NCBI RefSeq assembly: GCF_029227915.1
Contig: NC_079875.1
Location: 1,116,001 to 1,180,000 of the forward strand
Length of the DNA stretch: 64,000 nt
Direction: 5' to 3'
Origin: Hydractinia symbiolongicarpus
Lineage: Eukaryota > Cnidaria > Hydrozoa > Anthoathecata > Hydractiniidae
The notes under the pieces were generated by a model. That model did not search any database. It was not told the DNA's origin and saw nothing but the letters and a program-made list of their open reading frames with translations. Below are positions 36,249 through 49,500 of the stretch, piece by piece. The stretch's first letter is position 1. Every line of letters begins with the position of its first letter. A program made the position numbers and the translations under genes.

Positions 36249-38074
36249 ATCGTTCGGGAAATGAGTTTACTCCCTGGGTACTTTCTTTGTATACTTTTGA
36301 CTATACGGGCCGAGTCCGGGATTTACGGAAAATCGCGGATTTTCGTTTGCCGGCGATTAAGCTTCTTTTATTCAGCGTCCCATCAAATATGAAAATATTT
36401 TCGAAAACTACAAGTGTCATGCGTTTAGTGGTAAAAAAATAATATAAAAAATCGTTCGGGAAATGAGTTTACTCCCTGGGTACTTTCTTTGTGTACTTTT
36501 GACTATACGGGTCGAGTCCGGGGTTTACGGGAAATGGCGGGTTTTCGTTTGCCGGCGATTAAACTTCTTTCATTACCCGTCTCATCAAAAATGAAAACAT
36601 TTTTGAAAACCACAAGTTTCATGCGTTTTAGTGGTGAAAAGATAATTTAAAAAATTGTTTTGGAAATGAGTTTACTCACAGGGTACTTTCTTTGTATACA
36701 TTCGACTATACGGGCCAAGCCCGGGATTTACGGGAAATCGCGGGTTTTCGTTTGCCGGCGATTAAACTTCTTTCATTAACCGTCTCATCAAAAATGAAAA
36801 CATTTTTGAAAACTACAAGTCTCATGCGTTTTAGTGGTGAAAAAAAAAATTAAAAAATCGTTCAGGAAATGAGTTTACTCCCTGGGTACTTTCTTTGTAT
36901 ACTTTGGACTATACAGGCCGAGTCCGGGATTTACAGGAAATCGCGGATTTTCGTTTGAGGGCGATTAAACTTCTTTTATTCAGCGTCTCATCAAAAATGA
37001 AAACATTTTTGAAAACTACAAGTCTCATGCGTTGTAGTGGTGAAAAAATAATTTAAAAAATCGTTCGGAAAATGAGTTTACTCCCTGGGTACTTTCTTTG
37101 TATACTTTTGACCATACGGACCGACTCCGGGATTTACGGAAAATCGCAGGTTTTCGTTTGCCGGCGATTAAACTTCTTTCATTAACCGTCTCATCAAAAA
37201 TGAAAACATTTTTGAAAACTGCAAGTCTCATGCGTTTTAATGGTGAAAAAAAAAATTAAAAAATCGTTCAGGAAATGAGTTTACTCCCTGGGTACTTTCT
37301 TTGTATACTTTGGACTATACGGGCCGAGTCCGGGATTTACAGGAAATCGCGGATTTTCGTTTGAGGGCGATTAAACTTCTTTTATTCAGCGTCTCATCAA
37401 AAATGAAAACATTTTTAAAAACTACAAGTCTCATGCGTTTTAGTGGTGAAAAAGTAATTTAAAAAATCGTTCGGGAAATGAGTTTACTCCCTGGGTACTT
37501 TCTTTGTATACATTAGACTATACGGGCCAAGCCCCGGATTTACGGGAAAACGCGGGATTTCGTTTGCCGGCGATTAAACCTCTTTTATTCAGCGTCTCAT
37601 CAAAAATGAAAACATTTTTAAAAACTACAAGTCTCATGGGCTTTAGTGGTGAAATAATAATTTAAAAATTCGTTAGGGAAATGAGTTTACTGACTGGGTA
37701 CTTTCCTTGTATACTTTTGACTATACGGGCCGAGGCCGGGATTTACGGGAAATTGCGGGTTTTCGTTTGCCGGCGATTAAACTTCTTTTATTCAGCGTCT
37801 CATCAAAAATGAAAACATTTTTAAAAACTACAAGTCTCTTGGGCTTTAGTGGTGAAATAATAATTTAAAAAATCGTTTGGGAAATGAGTTTACTTCCTGG
37901 GTACTTTCTTTGTATACTTTTGACTATACGGGCCGAGTACGGGATTTACGGGAAATCGCAGGTTTTCGTTTGCCGGCGATTAAACTTCTTTTATTCAGCG
38001 TCTCATCAAAAATGAAAACATTTTTAAAAACTACAAGTCTCTTGGGCTTTAGTGGTGAAATAATAATTTAAAAA
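36249..38074. repeat. E-A-B-C run and following transition units
   Basis: E 36249, A 36451 (GTGTAC, ATTACCCG), B 36654 and C 36857 (ACAGGCCGAG, TTTGAGGGCG) repeat the order seen at 770, 30567 and 32596. They are followed by a hybrid at 37060, C 37263, I 37466 (ATTAGAC), G4 37668 and O 37872. The second C after the hybrid suggests a local duplication of one or two units with exchange. Confidence 0.8.
37060..37262. repeat. Chimeric monomer, T-class left half and B right half
   Basis: The left half has TTTTGACCATACGGACCGACTCC (T class with private changes) and TCGCAGG; the right half has the S-class TTTCATTAACCG and a B-type tail (GAAAAAAAAAATT) that leads into a C unit, just as true B units do. 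The right-hand neighbour therefore travelled with the right half. Confidence 0.72.
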
Positions 38075-40507
38075 ATCGTTTGGGAAATGAGTTTACTGCC
38101 TGGGTACTTTCTTTGTATACTTTTGACTATACGGGCCGAGTACGGGATTTACGGGAAATCGCAGGTTTTCGTTTGCCGGCGATTAAACTTCTTTTATTCA
38201 GCGTCTCATCAAAAAGGAAAACATATTTGAAAACAACAAGTCTCATGCGTTTTAGTGGTGAAAAAATAATTTAAAAAATCGTTCTGGAAATGAGTTTACT
38301 CCCTGAGTACTTTTTTTGTATACATTCGACTATAAGGGCCAAGCCCCGGATTTACGGGAAAACGCGGGATTTCGTTTGCCGGCGATTAAACCTCTTTCAT
38401 TAAGCGTCTCATCAAAAATGAAAACATTTTTGAAAACTACAAGTGTCATGCGTTTTGTGGTGAAATAATAATTTAAAAATTCGTTAGGGAAATGAGTTTA
38501 CTGACTGGGTACTTTCCTTGTATACTTTTGACTATACGGGCCGAGTCCCGGATTTACGGGAAATCGCGGGTTTTCGTTTCCCGGCGATTAAACTTCTTTT
38601 ATTCAGCGTCTCATCAAAAATGAAAACATTTTTAAAAACTACAAGTCTCATGGGCTTTAGTGGTGAAATAATAATTTAAAAAATCGTTTGGGAAATGAGT
38701 TTACTCCCTGGGTACTTTCTTTGTATACTTTTGACTATACGGGCCGAGTCCAGGATTTACGGGAAATCGCAGGTTTTCGTTTGCCGGCGATTAAACTTCT
38801 TTTATTCAGCGTCTCATCAAAAATGAAAACATTTTTAAAAACTACAAGTCTCATGCGTTTTAGTGGTGAAAAAGTAATTTAAAAAATCGTTCGGGAAATG
38901 AGTTTACTCCCTGGGTACTTTCTTTGTATACATTAGACTATACGGGCCAAGCCCCGGATTTACGGGAAAACGCGGGATTTCGTTTGCCGGCGATTAAACC
39001 TCTTTCATTAAGCGTCTCATCAACAATAAAAACATTTTTGAAAACTACAAGTCTCATGCGTTTTAGTGGTGAAAAAATAATTTAAAAAATCGTTCGGGAA
39101 ATGAGTTTACTCCCTGGGTACTTTCTTTGTATACTTTTGACTATACGGGCCGAGTCCGGGATGTACGGGAAATCGCGGGTTTTCGTTTGCCGGCGATTAA
39201 ACTTCTTTTATTCAGCGTCTCATCAAAAATGAAAACATTTTTAAAAACTACAAGTCTCTTGGGCTTTAGTGGTGAAATAATAATTTAAAAAATCGTTTGG
39301 GAAATGAGTTTACTTCCTGGGTACTTTCTTTGTATACTTTTGACTATACGGGCCGAGTACGGGATTTACGGGAAATCGCAGGTTTTCGTTTGCCGGCGAT
39401 TAAACTTCTTTTATTCAGCGTCTCATCAAAAAGGAAAACATATTTGAAAACAACAAGTCTCATGCGTTTTAGTGGTGAAAAAATAATTTAAAAAATCGTT
39501 CTGGAAATGAGTTTACTCCCTGAGTACTTTTTTTGTATACATTCGACTATAAGGGCCAAGCCCCGGATTTACGGGAAAACGCGGGATTTCGTTTGCCGGC
39601 GATTAAACCTCTTTCATTAAGCGTCTCATCAAAAATGAAAACATTTTTGAAAACTACAAGTGTCATGCGTTTTGTGGTGAAATAATAATTTAAAAATTCG
39701 TTAGGGAAATGAGTTTACTGACTGGGTACTTTCCTTGTATACTTTTGACTATACGGGCCGAGTCCCGGATTTACGGGAAATCGCGGGTTTTCGTTTCCCG
39801 GCGATTAAACTTCTTTTATTCAGCGTCTCATCAAAAATGAAAACATTTTTAAAAACTACAAGTCTCATGGGCTTTAGTGGTGAAATAATAATTTAAAAAA
39901 TCGTTTGGGAAATGAGTTTACTCCCTGGGTACTTTCTTTGTATACTTTTGACTATACGGGCCGAGTCCAGGATTTACGGGAAATCGCAGGTTTTCGTTTG
40001 CCGGCGATTAAACTTCTTTTATTCAGCGTCTCATCAAAAATGAAAACATTTTTAAAAACTACAAGTCTCATGCGTTTTAGTGGTGAAAAAGTAATTTAAA
40101 AAATCGTTCGGGAAATGAGTTTACTCCCTGGGTACTTTCTTTGTATACATTAGACTATACGGGCCAAGCCCCGGATTTACGGGAAAACGCGGGATTTCGT
40201 TTGCCGGCGATTAAACCTCTTTCATTAAGCGTCTCATCAACAATAAAAACATTTTTGAAAACTACAAGTCTCATGCGTTTTAGTGGTGAAAAAATAATTT
40301 AAAAAATCGTTCGGGAAATGAGTTTACTCCCTGGGTACTTTCTTTGTATACTTTTGACTATACGGGCCGAGTCCGGGATGTACGGGAAATCGCGGGTTTT
40401 CGTTTGCCGGCGATTAAACTTCTTTTATTCAGCGTCTCATCAAAAATGAAAACATTTTTAAAAACTACAAGTCTCATGGGCTTTAGTGGTGAAATAATAA
40501 TTTAAAA
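38075..40507. repeat. Hexameric HOR O-I-G4-H-I-P, two copies (1217 bp)
   Basis: Copy 1: O 38075, I 38278, G4 38479, H 38683, I 38886, P 39089. Copy 2 starts at 39292. Markers shared 1217 bp apart include ACTATAAGGGCC, TACTTTTTTTG, TCGTTTCCCGGCG, CATTAGACTATAC, ATCAACAATAAAAAC and GGGATGTACGGG. The two copies are almost identical, so this is among the youngest duplications in the window. Confidence 0.93.
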
Positions 40508-42739
40508 ATTCGTTAGGGAAATGAGTTTACTGACTGGGTACTTTCCTTGTATACTTTTGACTATACGGGCCGAGGCCGGGATTTACGGGAAATTGCGGGT
40601 TTTTGTTTGCCGGCGATTAAACTTCTTTTATTCAGCGTCTCATCAAAAATGAAAACATTTTTAAAAACTACAAGTCTCTTGGGCTTTAGTGGTGAAATAA
40701 TAATTTAAAAAATCGTTTGGGAAATGAGTTTACTCCCTGGGTACTTTCTTTGTATACTTTTGACTATACGGGCCGAGTACGGGATTTACGGGAAATCGCA
40801 GGTTTTCGTTTGCCGGCGATTAAACTTCTTTTATTCAGCGTCTCATCAAAAAGGAAAACATATTTGAAAACAACAAGTCTCATGCGTTTTAGTGGTGAAA
40901 AAATAATTTAAAAAATCGTTCTGGAAATGAGTTTACTCCCTGAGTACTTTCTTTGTATACATTCGACTATAAGGGCCAAGCCCCGGATTTACGGGAAAAC
41001 GCGGGATTTCGTTTGCCGGCGATTAAACCTCTTTCATTAAGCGTCTCATCAAAAATGAAAACATTTTTAAAAACTACAAGTGTCATGCGTTTTGTGGTGA
41101 AATAATAATTTAAAAATTCGTTAGGGAAATGAGTTTACTGACTGGGTACTTTCCTTGTATACTTTTGACTATACGGGCCGAGGCCGGGATTTACGGGAAA
41201 TTGCGGGTTTTCGTTTGCCGGCGATTAAACTTCTTTTATTCAGCGTCTCATCAAAAATGAAAACATTTTTAAAAACTACAAGTCTCTTGGGCTTTAGTGG
41301 TGAAATAATAATTTAAAAAATCGTTTGAGAAATGAGTTTACTCCCTGGGTACTTTCTTTGTATACTTTTGACTATACGGGCCGAGTACGGGATTTACGGG
41401 AAATCGCAGGTTTTCGTTTGCCGGCGATTAAACTTCTTTTATTCAGCGTCTCATCAAAAAGGAAAACATATTTGAAAACAACAAGTCTCATGGGCTTTAG
41501 TGGTGAAATAATAATTTAAAAAATCGTTTGGGAAATGAGTTTACTCCCTGGGTACTTTCTTTGTATACTTTTGACTATACGGGCCGAGTCCAGGATTTAC
41601 GGGAAATCGCAGGTTTTCGTTTGCCGGCGATTAAACTTCTTTTATTCAGCGTCTCATCAAAAATGAAAACATTTTTAAAAGCTACAAGTCTCATGCGTTT
41701 TAGTGGTGAAAAAGTAATTTAAAAAATCGTTCGGGAAATGAGTTTACTCCCTGGGTACTTTCTTTGTATACTTTTGACTATACGGGCCGAGTCCGGGATT
41801 TACGGAAAATCGCGGACTTTTCGTTTGCCGGCGATTAAACTTCTTTTATTCAGCGTCCCATCAAATATGAAAATATTTTTGAAAACTACAAGTGTCATGC
41901 GTTTAGTGGTAAAAAAATAATATAAAAAATCGTTCGGGAAATGAGTTTACTCCCTGGGTACTTTCTTTGTGTACTTTTGACTAAACGGGTCGAGTCCAGG
42001 GTTTACGGGAAATCGCGGGTTTTCGTTTGCCGGCGATTAAACTTCTTTCATTAACCGTCTCAACAAAAATGAAAACATATTGAAAACTACAAGTCTCATG
42101 CGTTTTAGTGGTGAAAAAAAAAATTAAAAAATCGTTCAGGAAATGAGTTTACTCCCTGGGTACTTTCTTTGTATACTTTGGACTATACGGGCCGAGTCCG
42201 GGATTTACGGGAAATCGCGGATTTTCGTTTGAGGGCGAATAAACTTCTTTTATTCAGCGTCTCATCAAAAATGAAAACATTTTTGAAAACTACAAGTCTC
42301 ATGCGTTGGAGTGGAGAAAAAATAATTTAAAAAATCGTTAGGAAAATGAGTTTACTCCCTGGGTACTTTCTTTGTATACTTTTGACTATACGGGCCGAGT
42401 TCGGGGTTTACGGGAAATGGCGGGTTTTCGTTTGCCGGCGATTAAACTTCTTTTATTCAGCGTCTCATCAAAAATGAAAACATTTTTAAAAACTACAAGT
42501 CTCATGCGTTGTAGTGGTGAAAAAATAATTTAAAAAATCGTTATGGAAACGACGTTACTCCCTGAGTACTTTCTTTGTTTACTTTTGACTATACGGGCCG
42601 AGTCCGGGATTTACGGGAAATCGCAGGTTTTCGTTTGCCGGCGATTAAACTGCTTTTATTCAACGTCTCATCAAAAATGAAAACATTTTTGAAAACTACA
42701 AGTCTCATGCGTTTTAGTGGTGAAAAAATAATTTAAAAA
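40508..42739. repeat. G4-O-I trimer repeats and E-(A/B)-C-D exit
   Basis: G4 40508, O 40712, I 40915, G4 41116 and O 41320 form a trimer of about 608 bp that follows on from the hexamer. Then H 41523, E 41726, a chimeric A/B unit 41929, C 42131, D 42334 and L 42537. E units are again followed by an A-type start (GTGTAC, GGGTCGAG), keeping the order seen in the first kilobases. Confidence 0.83.
41929..42130. repeat. Chimeric monomer, A left half and B right half
   Basis: The left half has the A marks GTGTAC, GGGTCGAG and GGGTTTACGGG. From AAATCGCGGG on it is B-like, with ATTAACCG and the GAAAAAAAAAATT tail that normally joins B to C, and it is indeed followed by C. One unit is thus missing from the usual A-B-C order, as expected from an unequal exchange between A and B. 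It also has private changes (CTAAACGGG, ACATATTG). Confidence 0.75.
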
Positions 42740-43954
42740 ATCGTTCGGGAAATGACTTTACTCCCTGGGTACTTTCTTTGTTTACTTTTGACTATACGGG
42801 CCAAGCTGGGATTTGCGGGAAATCGCGGGTTTTCGTTTGCCGGCGATTAAACTTCTTTTATTCAGCGTTTCATCAAAAATGAAATCATTTTTAAAAACTA
42901 CAAGTCTCATGCGTTTTAGTGGTGAAAAGATAATTTAAAAAATCGTTTTGGAAATGAGTTTACTCACAGGGTACTTTCTTTGTATACATTCGACTATACG
43001 GGCCAAGCCCGGGATTTACGGGAAATCGCAGGTTTTCGTTTGCCGGCGATTAAACTGCTTTTATTCAGCGTCTCATCAAAAATGAAAACATTTTTGAAAA
43101 CTACAAGTCTCATGCGTTTTAGTGGTGAAAAAATAATTTAAAAAATCGTTCGGGAAATGACTTTACTCCCTGGGTACTTTCTTTGTTTACTTTTGACTAT
43201 ACGGGCCAAGCTGGGATTTGCGGGAAATCGCGGGTTTTCGTTTGCCGGCGATTAAACTTCTTTTATTCAGCGTTTCATCAAAAATGAAAACATTTTTAAA
43301 AACTACAAGTCTCATGCGTTTTAGTGGTGAAAAGATAATTTAAAAAATCGTTTTGGAAATGAGTTTACTCACAGGGTACTTTCTTTGTATACATTCGACT
43401 ATACGGGCCAAGCCCGGGATTTACGGGAAATCGCAGGTTTTCGTTTGCCGGCGATTAAACTGCTTTTATTCAGCGTCTCATCAAAAATGAAAACATTTTT
43501 GAAAACTACAAGTCTCATGCGTTTTAGTGGTGAAAAAATAATTTAAAAATTCGTTCGGGAAATGAGTTTACTCCCTGGGTACTTTCTTTGTATACTTTTG
43601 ACTATACGGGCCAAGCTGGGATTTGCGGGAAATCGCGGGTTTTCGTTTGCCGGCGATTAAACTTCTTCTATTCAGCGTTTCATCAAAAATGAAAACATTT
43701 TTAAAAACTACAAGTCTCATGCGTTTTAGTGGTGAAAAGATAATTTAAAAAATCGTTTTGGAAATGAGTTTACTCACAGGGTACTTTCTTTGTATACATT
43801 CGACTATACGGGCCAAGCCCGGGATTTACGGGAAATCGCAGGTTTTCGTTTGCCGGCGATTAAACTGCTTTTATTCAGCGTCTCATCAAAAATGAAAACA
43901 TTTTTGAAAACTACAAGTCTCATGCGTTTTAGTGGTGAAAAAATAATTTAAAAA
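42740..43954. repeat. Dimeric HOR M2+X, three copies (405 bp)
   Basis: Copies start at 42740, 43145 and 43550, 405 apart. M2 has CCAAGCTGGGATTTGCGGG and GCGTTTCATC. X is a fixed half-and-half unit: S-class left (CTCACAGGG, ATTCGAC, CCAAGCCC) and T-class right (GCAGG, CTGCTTTTATTCAGCG). The copies are nearly identical. The chimeric unit was therefore made once and then amplified with its partner. Confidence 0.92.
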
Positions 43955-46588
43955 ATCGTTCGGAAAATGAGTTTACTCCCTGGGTACTTTCTTTGTATAC
44001 TTTTGACTATACGGGCCGAGTTCGGGGTTTACGGGAAATGGCGGGTTTTCGTTTGCCGGCGATTAAACTTCTTTTATTCAGCGTCTCATCAAAAATGAAA
44101 ACATTTTTAAAAACTACAAGTCTCATGCGTTGTAGTGGTGAAAAAATAATTTAAAAAATCGTTCTGGAAACGAGGTTACTCCCTGGGTACTTTCTTTGTA
44201 TACTTTTGACTATACGGGCCGAGTTCGGGGTTTACGGGAAATGGCGGGTTTTCGTTTGCCGGCGATTAAACTTCTTTTATTCAGCGTCTCATCAAAAATG
44301 AAAACATTTTTAAAAACTACAAGTCTCATGCGTTGTAGTGGTGAAAAAATAATTTAAAAAATCGTTCTGGAAACGAGGTTACTCCCTGGGTACTTTCTTT
44401 GTATACATTCGACTATACGGGCCGAGTCCGGGATTTACGGGAAATCGCAGGTTTTCGTTTGCCGGCGATTAAACTGCTTTTATTCAACGTCTCATCAAAA
44501 ATGAAAACATTTTTGAAAACTACAAGTCTCATGCGTTTTAGTGGTGAAAAAATAATTTAAAAATTCGTTCGGGAAATGAGTTTACTCCCTGGGTACTTTC
44601 TTTGTATACTTTTGACTATACGGGCCAAGCTGGGATTTGCGGGAAATCGCGGGTTTTCGTTTGCCGGCGATTAAACTTCTTCTATTCAGCGTTTCATCAA
44701 AAATGAAAACATTTTTAAAAACTACAAGTCTCATGCGTTTTAGTGGTGAAAAGATAATTTAAAAAATCGTTTTGGAAATGAGTTTACTCACAGGGTACTT
44801 TCTTTGTATACATTCGACTATACGGGCCAAGCCCGGGATTTACGGAAAATGGCAGGTTTTCGTTTGCCGGCGATTAAACTGCTTTTATTCAGCGTCTCAT
44901 CAAAAATGAAAACATTTTTGAAAACTACAAGTCTCATGCGTTTTAGTGGTGAAAAAATAATTTAAAAAATCGTTCGGGAAATGAGTTTACTCCCTGGGTA
45001 CTTTCTTTGTATACTTTTGACTATACGGGCCAAGCCGTGATTTGCGGGAAATCGCAGGTTTTCGTTTGCCGGCGATTGAACTTCTTTTATTCAGCGTTTC
45101 ATCAAAAATGAAAACATTTTTAAAAACTACAAGTCTCATGCGTTTTAGTGGTGAAAAGATAATTTAAAAAATCGTTTTGGAAATGAGTTTACTCCCTGGG
45201 TACTTTCTTTGTATACTTTTGACTATACGGGCCAAGCTGGGATTTGCGGGAAATCGCGGGTTTTCGTTTGCCGGCGATTAAACTTCTTCTATTCAGCGTT
45301 TCATCAAAAATGAAAACATTTTTAAAAACTACAAGTCTCATGCGTTTTAGTGGTGAAAAGATAATTTAAAAAATCGTTTTGGAAATGAGTTTACTCACAG
45401 GGTACTTTCTTTGTATACATTCGACTATACGGGCCAAGCCCGGGATTTACGGGAAATCGCAGGTTTTCGTTTGCCGGCGATTAAACTGCTTTTATTCAGC
45501 GTCTCATCAAAAATGAAAACATTTTTGAAAACTACAAGTCTCATGCGTTTTAGTGGTGAAAAAATAATTTAAAAAATCGTTCGGAAAATGAGTTTACTCC
45601 CTGGGTACTTTCTTTGTATACTTTTGACTATACGGGCCGAGTTCGGGGTTTACGGGAAATGGCGGGTTTTCGTTTGCCGGCGATTAAACTTCTTTTATTC
45701 AGCGTCTCATCAAAAATGAAAACATTTTTAAAAACTACAAGTCTCATGCGTTGTAGTGGTGAAAAAATAATTTAAAAAATCGTTCTGGAAACGAGGTTAC
45801 TCCCTGGGTACTTTCTTTGTATACATTCGACTATACGGGCCGAGTCCGGGATTTACGGGAAATCGCAGGTTTTCGTTTGCCGGCGATTAAACTGCTTTTA
45901 TTCAACGTCTCATCAAAAATGAAAACATTTTTGAAAACTACAAGTCTCATGCGTTTTAGTGGTGAAAAAATAATTTAAAAATTCGTTCGGGAAATGAGTT
46001 TACTCCCTGGGTACTTTCTTTGTATACTTTTGACTATACGGGCCAAGCTGGGATTTGCGGGAAATCGCGGGTTTTCGTTTGCCGGCGATTAAACTTCTTC
46101 TATTCAGCGTTTCATCAAAAATGAAAACATTTTTAAAAACTACAAGTCTCATGCGTTTTAGTGGTGAAAAGATAATTTAAAAAATCGTTTTGGAAATGAG
46201 TTTACTCACAGGGTACTTTCTTTGTATACATTCGACTATACGGGCCAAGCCCGGGATTTACGGAAAATGGCAGGTTTTCGTTTGCCGGCGATTAAACTGC
46301 TTTTATTCAGCGTCTCATCAAAAATGAAAACATTTTTGAAAACTACAAGTCTCATGCGTTTTAGTGGTGAAAAAATAATTTAAAAAATCGTTCGGGAAAT
46401 GAGTTTACTCCCTGGGTACTTTCTTTGTATACTTTTGACTATACGGGCCAAGCCGTGATTTGCGGGAAATAGCGGGTTTTCGTTTGCCGGCGATTGAACT
46501 TCTTTTATTCAGCGTTTCATCAAAAATGAAAACATTTTTAAAAACTACAAGTCTCATGCGTTTTAGTGGTGAAAAGATAATTTAAAAA
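43955..46588. repeat. Heptameric HOR region (1418 bp) with GAAACGAGGTTAC units
   Basis: D 43955 and 44158 precede a seven-unit block 44361-45778: an L/X-like unit, M2 44564, X 44766, M3 44969 (CCAAGCCGTGATTTG, GATTGAAC), M2 45171, X 45373, D 45576. It begins again at 45779 and runs to M3 at 46387. The rare start TCTGGAAACGAGGTTACTCC occurs at 44158, 44361 and 45779, and a related GAAACGACGTTAC at 42537. Confidence 0.88.
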
Positions 46589-49500
46589 ATCGTTTTGGAA
46601 ATGAGTTTACTCACAGGGTACTTTCTTTGTATACATTCGACTATACGGGCCAAGCCCGGGATTTACGGGAAATCGCGGGTTTTGGTTTGCTGGCGATTAA
46701 ACCACTTTCCTTAAGCGTCTCATCAAAAATGAAAACATTTCTGAAAACTACAAGTCTCATGCGTTTTATTGGTGAAAAAATAATTTAAAAAATCGTTCGG
46801 GAAATGAGTTTACTCACAGGGTACTTTCTTTGTATACATTCGACTATACGGGCCAACCCGGGATTTACGGGAAATCGTGGGATTTCGTTTGCCGGCGATT
46901 AAACTTCTTTCATTAACCGTCTCATCAAAAATGAAAACATTTTTGAAAACTACAAGTCTCATGCGTTTTAGTGGTGAAAAAAAATAATTAAAAAATCGTT
47001 CGGGAAATGAGTTTACTCCCGGGGTACTTTCTTTGTATACATTCGACTATACGGGCCAAGCCCGGGATTTACGGGAAATCGCAGGATTTAGTTTGCCGGC
47101 GATTAAACCTCTTTCATAAAGCGTCTCATCAAAAATGAAAACATTTTTGAAAACTACAAGTCTCATGCGTTTTAGTGGTGAAAAAATAATTTAAAAAATC
47201 GTTCATGAAATAAGTTTACTCCCTGGGTACTTTCTTTGTATACTTTGGACTATACGGGCCGAGTCCGGGATTTACGGAAAATCGCGGATTTTCGTTTGAG
47301 GGCGATTAAACTTCTTTTATTCAGCGTCTCATCAAAAATGAAAACATTTTTGAAAACTACAAGTCTCATGCGTTGTAGTGGTGAAAAAGTAATTTAAAAA
47401 ATCGTTCGGAAAATGAGTTTACTCCCTGGGTACTTTCTTTGTATACTTTTGACTATACGGGCCGAGTCCGGGGTTTACGGGAAATCGCAGGTTTTCGTTT
47501 GCCGGCGATTAAACTGCTTTTATTCAGCGTCTCATCAAAAATGAAAACATTTTTGAAAACTACAAGTCTCATGCGTTTTAGTGGTGAAAAAATAATTTAA
47601 AAAATCGTTCGGGAAATGGGTTTACTCCCTGGGTACTTTCTTTGTATACTTTTGACTATACGGGCCAAGCCGGGATTTGCGGGAAATCGCGGGTTTTCGT
47701 TTGCCGGCGATTAAACTTCTTTTATTCAGCGGTTCATCAAAAATGAAAACATTTTTAAAAACTACAAGTCTCATGCGTTTTAGTGGTGAAAAGATAATTT
47801 AAAAAATCGTTTTGGAAATGAGTTTACTCACAGGGTACTTTCTTTGTATACATTCGACTATACGGGCCAAGCCCGGGATTTACGGGAAATCGCGGGTTTT
47901 GGTTTGCTGGCGATTAAACCACTTTCCTTAAGCGTCTCATCAAAAATGAAAACATTTCTGAAAACTACAAGTCTCATGCGTTTTATTGGTGAAAAAATAA
48001 TTTAAAAAATCGTTCGGGAAATGAGTTTACTCACAGGGTACTTTCTTTGTATACATTCGACTATACGGGCCAACCCGGGATTTACGGGAAATCGCGGGAT
48101 TTCGTTTGCCGGCGATTAAACTTCTTTCATTAACCGTCTCATCAAAAATGAAAACATTTTTGAAAACTACAAGTCTCATGCGTTTTGGTGGTGAAAAAAA
48201 AATAATTAAAAAATCGTTCGGGAAATGAGTTTACTCCCGGGGTACTTTCTTTGTATACATATTGGACTATACGGGCCAAGCCCGGGATTTACGGGAAATC
48301 GCAGGATTTCGTTTGCCGGCGATTAAACTGCTTTTATTCAGCGTCTCATCAAAAATGAAAACATTTTTGAAAACTACAAGTCTCATGCGTTTTAGTGGTG
48401 AAAAAATAATTTAAAAAATCGTTCGGGAAATGAGTTTACTCCCTGGGTACTTTCTTTGTATACTTTTGACTATACGGGCCAAGCCGGGATTTGCGGGAAA
48501 TCGCGGGTTTTCGTTTGCCGGCGATTAAACTTCTTTTATTCAGCGTTTCATCAAAAATGAAAACATTTTTAAAAACTACAAGTCTCATGCGTTTTAGTGG
48601 TGAAAAGATAATTTAAAAAATCGTTTTGGAAATGAGTTTACTCACAGGGTACTTTCTTTGTATACATTCGACTATACGGGCCAAGCCCGGGATTTACGGG
48701 AAATCGCGGGTTTTGGTTTGCTGGCGATTAAACCACTTTCCTTAAGCGTCTCATCAAAAATGAAAACATTTCTGAAAACTACAAGTCTCATGCGTTTTAT
48801 TGGTGAAAAAATAATTTAAAAAATCGTTCGGGAAATGAGTTTACTCACAGGGTACTTTCTTTGTATACATTCGACTATACGGGCCAACCCGGGATTTACG
48901 GGAAATCGCGGGATTTCGTTTGCCGGCGATTAAACTTCTTTCATTAACCGTCTCATCAAAAATGAAAACATTTTTAAAAACTACAAGTCTCATGCGTTTT
49001 AGTGGTGAAAAAAAATAATTAAAAAATCGTTCGGGAAATGAGTTTACTCCCGGGGTACTTTCTTTGTATACATTCGACTATACGGGCCAAGCCCGGGATT
49101 TACGGGAAATCGCAGGATTTAGTTTGCCGGCGATTAAACCTCTTTCATTAAGCGTCTCATCAAAAATGAAAACATTTTTGAAAACTACAAGTCTCATGCG
49201 TTGTAGTGGTGAAAAAGTAATTTAAAAAATCGTTCGGAAAATGAGTTTACTCCCTGGGTACTTTCTTTGTATACTTTTGACTATACGGGCCGAGTCCGGG
49301 GTTTACGGGAAATCGCAGGTTTTCGTTTGCCGGCGATTAAACTGCTTTTATTCAGCGTCTCATCAAAAATGAAAACATTTTTGAAAACTACAAGTCTCAT
49401 GCGTTTTAGTGGTGAAAAGATAATTTAAAAAATCGTTTTGGAAATGAGTTTACTCACAGGGTACTTTCTTTGTATACATTCGACTATACGGGCCAAGCCC

